Shown here piece after piece: positions 59,985-64,000 of a DNA stretch of 64,000 bases. The DNA comes from Mytilus edulis (taxonomy: Eukaryota; Mollusca; Bivalvia; Mytilida; Mytilidae), in contig NC_092346.1 of assembly GCF_963676685.1 (NCBI RefSeq), forward strand, positions 80,181,821 to 80,245,820, in the 5' to 3' direction. The translations under genes were made by a program, and so were the position numbers. Numbering within the stretch: the stretch's first letter is position 1; every line of letters starts with the position of its first letter. Below the pieces are notes generated by a model, which worked only from the letters and a program-made list of their open reading frames with translations, searched no databases and had not been told where the DNA came from.

Positions 59985-60540
59985 CGTTTTGATAATTATT
60001 TACATCACTGGGTCGATGACACTGCTGGTGAACGTTTCGTCCCCCAGGGTAACCCCAGCCCATGCAGCAGTCAACACTTCGGTGTTTACATGAATATCAA
60101 TTATATGGTAATTTCTATAAATTATTGTAGAATAAAATAAACTGTTTGCAAGAGTATGAATTATTCAAAATACTAAGGATTTTCTTATTCCAGACACAGA
60201 ATACCTTAGCCGTATTTGACACAACTTTTTGGAATTTTGCTCTTCAATTAATGCTTGTCTGGTTTTTTTTTGGTTTTTTTTGTTGGTTTTTTTTTGTTTT
60301 TTTTTTAAACCTTTTTTGATCTGAGCGTCACTGATGAGTCTTACGTAGACTGTAGATGAAATGCGCGTCAGCGTATCAAATTATCAGCTTGGTACCTTTG
60401 ATAACTATTTACACCACTGGTTCGATTCCACTGCTAGTGGACCTTTCGATCCCGAGGGTATCACCAGCCCCGAGAGTATCAACAGCCCAGTAGTTACAAG
60501 CCAGGTACATTTGACAACTTTTATCCAGTGCATGCCTGTA
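59985..60540 (+). repeat. Hammerhead-core repeat, degenerate copy
   Basis: CACTGGGTCGATGACACTGC, then an AACACTTCGGTGTT hairpin. A CTGATGAGTC core at 60331 is broken by 7 extra bases before GAAA. Part of a second unit follows (60410-60500). Low-complexity T-rich insertion at 60260-60315. Confidence 0.7.
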
Positions 60541-60779
60541 TCCACGAACAAAATTTGTTTTCGAAGCGATTCAATAATCTATAACATGATGCATTACTGT
60601 TTAACTGAGATGTTCCAATTGACGATCAATTAATTGATTATATGATGCACTTTACAGATCCTTATTATTTCCTGTAGACAACTATAACGTGCATTCAACT
60701 TTGCAGACAATGGAAATGCCGACGTGAAATCTTTTGCGGAAACCAAAACTTAACTAACATTGTACATTAATAAATATAG

Positions 60780-61030
60780 ATATACTTGAATTATTGGTGT
60801 ACTTGAATATGCTGTACCTAACAGAGTATTTAGATTTTGTATATGGTACTATAATAGGTAAAATGTAATTTAGATATTTTCAGTTCTATGACTTCATTCA
60901 TTCTGTGTCAAATATTTAATCAAGATAAAAAAAATCGGAGCATTATTAAGCTTGGATATAGTGTCCATACTTCCTCCAACTGTCTAGGGTCGGTCGGATC
61001 TATGGCTGCACCCGCAGAACATTAAATTTT
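60780..61030 (+). repeat. GTC-rich modular repeat, 3' end only (copy F)
   Basis: GGTGTACTTGAATATGC, then TTCATTCTGTGTCAAATA, then AGGGTCGGTCGGATC and GGCTGCACCCGCAGAAC, as at the ends of the other copies. Confidence 0.65.
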
Positions 61031-61243
61031 ATTGTTGCAAAACACCTTGCAATTATTTTTTTATATGGTAAAATAAGCATGAATGATTGCAGTTATTTAT
61101 TTCCTTTTTAATGTAATATGTGATAGGAGCTACCTATTGAGCCATCAGAGGGTTGTTGCTTTATATCAACTAGATTTTGCATATTGTTGGTACTTATCTT
61201 CATACGTTTTCGTGATCAGCTATTCCAATTAGCGACGAATGGT

Positions 61244-61303
61244 ATCTCTATCTATCTGTATCTGTATCTATCTGTATCTGTATCTGTATCTGTATCTGTA
61301 TAT
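61244..61303. repeat. TATCTG/TATC microsatellite
   Basis: Alternating CTATCTGTAT and CTGTAT units. Confidence 0.9.
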
Positions 61304-61974
61304 TGCATAGTGTAGGATCTAGTCGTTGAGATACATGAAGGTGCACTAGAAGGCTAGCTCATTTGTCAGTCCAACTGTTGGACGACAGCCGTGATATCTT
61401 TCTAATCATGCGATGTTATCTTATAAGGGTGGTTCCACTAAACAAAATATGTTTTGGCAAAAAAAAATATTTGGGATCTCTTGACTTGTGATATATAAAC
61501 TTAAATGATCTACTGTTTTGGTTTCTTGCTCTTTTTTTAACAATATTTCATTTTGGAATGTTTGAAGTCACCAATCCTTTTGCTTTCATTATTCCATTAT
61601 TTCATATGGGTATAAGGAAATCGTCGTTTCTTTACTATACATGTAGGTATAAGAAACCGGTTGCAGGGTTCAACGGCATCAATCCATAAATCACCATATA
61701 CAACATAATCAACCGTTGATGTTCTTCAATTCTAGCATGGAGAAGTGATAGTGCTAGAGTAAACAGCATGTCTTTAACACACATTGTAACTCTGAATTTG
61801 TAGTCTTGCAGGATGCCTCACGACTGTTTTTTTTTTGCATGCTTCCTATCTTTTCTATTTCCTTGACGGGTGAGTGTCCCTTATGACAGACAACACGGAC
61901 ACTATTCCAATATTGTGATCAATTGTTAGTGTAATTAGATACAAATTTGCAAGAAATCCTTTGTAATATTCTGC
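61304..61974. other. No gene seen
   Basis: No ORF or repeat family recognised. Confidence 0.4.
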
Positions 61975-61998
61975 GGGGGGGGGGGGGGGGGGGGGGGG
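61975..61998 (+). repeat. Run of 24 G
   Basis: Uninterrupted G homopolymer. The exact length is prone to sequencing error. Confidence 0.85.
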
Positions 61999-64000
61999 AC
62001 TAAAACAATGTTTTCCATCATTTAGTTGGACAATTTCTGTGTGCCATGTTGGTATAGACTCAAATCAATTTTCCACCATTACTGGTATGCTCCCTTCAGA
62101 AGTATATAAGTACATATAAAAACATTTTTTAAAATATCGTTTTATATTTTTCGGTGTATTTTTTTAATTCAGAGAATTGTAATTTATACACTTTTCTTAA
62201 TTGTGTGTCCACTTCTTGTAATGTTGTTTTAAATCAGATTAAACCCATCTGGAATTTGCAATGATATTGAATACACTGTAGTTATAGTTTTGTCTGTATG
62301 CTGATATTATTGCGTAATACATAATGCAAAAAACAAAATCAGCATTATCATAGACAAGTTGCTCTATGAATACTGTAGAATCCAAATAGTTTTAGTATAT
62401 TAAATCTTTCGGTAATAATGTAAGACAGTAAATAATACATTGATCTTTATTTACCAAAGTCATAACAATTACCTATATGCCTACAATATATACAATACAC
62501 AGTGTGAAACATATTACAACATGTCAGATCTTAATTTTAGTGCACGAAATATGAATTTAACAGTATTACAAAGATCTCTAAGACTATTCGAACTCTAACA
62601 AGGACCAATAAGGATTAAAATTTAAAAAAAAACAAGTATTATTTTTCCAAAAGATACTGCGTAGAAAGTAAATTAACAACTAAATTGGATTTTTTAGGTA
62701 TTTACATCTTATTCACACTGCCCTTAGTATAAAGTAGTTTCAAAATAATTCTGAAGACCGGCTTAGATTGCGGATAAAATTGGTCTTATTAAGTTGATGA
62801 CATGTAGCGTTGTGTATCGATTATGAAAAAAAATTCACGGGAATTATGTGTCTTCTCTATATAATTATGTACCTTAGCATCTAAGAAAAATAACTCAACT
62901 ACAAACTTAAGTTTGTTGTCTAGCTCGCTGCGTATATCTTTTCTGAGCTGCCGCTTTTATAACAATACAGCAATATTATAACAACATAACATATATACAA
63001 AATACTATTTTCCATCATCTTCCAAATTATCAATATTCAAAACACACAAAATACTGTTTCGTGGCCGATCAGGAAAAACCAATTTGGAAACCCGAGTCCT
63101 TTTGTCAATGCCATGCGAAACTCAAGTGTTGGACCGCACTTATAAAACATAAATGTGCATGTACAAAAAATGCTCAATCTAACTAAATAAAAGGGAGTTT
63201 TAGTCCGAAGACTACGGCTATAAAAAAATTTATAAGACACAACATATAATCCAAATCCGATTACGGTTATATAGCCATACCATATATATAAAAATTATAT
63301 ATAACAGACCATTAACAATTGTCAAATTGAGCATTCTTTATGCTTATGAAAAAATTTGATGTACACAGTACGAACGCAAGGCTGGAAGTGATACTTATAT
63401 ACCTATCTATTTACCACTACACTTTTGGCGCCAAAAATTCATACGCCTCGGAAATACCTTGCCTTACCGAGAAGACAATAAATTCACTCTTTACTGCGTG
63501 CCGCGGGAATTATCTAATCAATCGACTAAAAAAGTGTCTGCTTGATTAAAATGAGCAAGTGTCGCCAAATTGTCACCGTTGGGCTACCATTAATGGAAAT
63601 TTATGTATAGAACAACTACTTTAAAATTAATGTCGATATAACTTCGAAAGGACTCTAATGTGATCAAGGTATCCGTTACCGTGAAGGAAGATCAAGTTTC
63701 TTCGTCTTTGGTAGAAGGGGTATATGCAGAGTGTCCAATAGAATTGTCAATACCTAATTTCTTTATTCAGCAGATGATATGATATGATTTACGCAGAAAA
63801 ATCATGTTTTGGGTTTTAACTGCGGGGGGGCAAAAAAATATTTGTAATGGACCTTGGGCATGTGCTTTGCAACATTTGGGTCTTTAAAGATCTATAAACG
63901 ACCCCCTGCCATTACCCATTCGGAAGTAGTATCCACGTCTTTTATGGGGTTTAGCCCATTGCCTGGCATAATTCTCGACTGACTCCATCAGTTTTTTTTT
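61999..64000. other. No gene seen
   Basis: AT-rich. Short frames (63037-63240 minus, 63340-63549 plus) have no domain or codon signal. No repeat family recognised. Confidence 0.4.

Noticed and set aside
61975..61998. G-run as a regulatory G-quadruplex
   Set aside because: No gene nearby; plain homopolymer that is hard to sequence accurately.

Overview
The window is animal nuclear DNA, most likely from a marine bivalve and probably a mytilid mussel. It is AT-rich, its protein genes are split by GT-AG introns, and most of the rest is dispersed repeats. The mussel call is inference: it rests on several repeat families that look typical of mytilids and on the mix of Penelope-like, LINE, piggyBac and short inverted-repeat elements. 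No bacterial operon, CRISPR array, rRNA or tRNA gene was found.

Host genes, all on the + strand: (1) the last four exons of an unrecognised gene (341-2302); (2) an intronless-CDS F-box/leucine-rich-repeat protein (14794-16281); (3) a complete 14-exon cytosolic aldehyde dehydrogenase of the ALDH1/2 type (19263-36846) whose exon phases all join into one 495-residue protein; (4) the first two exons of a secreted protein with a signal peptide (41369-43796). From about 46 kb to the end no host gene could be supported.

Mobile DNA fills the rest. 2777-11336 is an 8.56-kb foldback element with two ~2.75-kb inverted arms, each ending in a short palindrome, around a 3-kb core that holds a broken LINE endonuclease. 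11.7-13.3 kb holds a broken, partly duplicated reverse transcriptase. The ALDH introns carry two long modular GTC-rich repeats, short MITEs, a possible LTR remnant and, in the last intron, a 3.67-kb piggyBac element with TTAA duplications and an intact but internally deleted transposase ORF. A ~420-bp inverted repeat lies just past the ALDH stop codon. Further on are a LINE tail (40.3-40.8 kb), a gag-like retroelement ORF (44.3-45.9 kb), a 5'-truncated Penelope-like element with a GIY-YIG nuclease (54.8-56.1 kb) and more GTC repeats.

The most interesting signal is a repeat family at 41.9-42.3, 48.2-49.1, 53.3-53.8 (minus strand) and 60.0-60.5 kb. Each unit (~355-365 bp where tandem) carries a match to the hammerhead ribozyme core (CTGATGA, short stem-loop, GAAA, short stem-loop, T-H). 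Elsewhere in the unit are strong hairpins, one with a UUCG loop. Divergent copies differ by paired changes that keep these stems, as expected if the repeat is propagated as a folded, possibly self-cleaving RNA resembling the metazoan retrozymes. Helix I of the hammerhead is not convincing, so activity is unproven.
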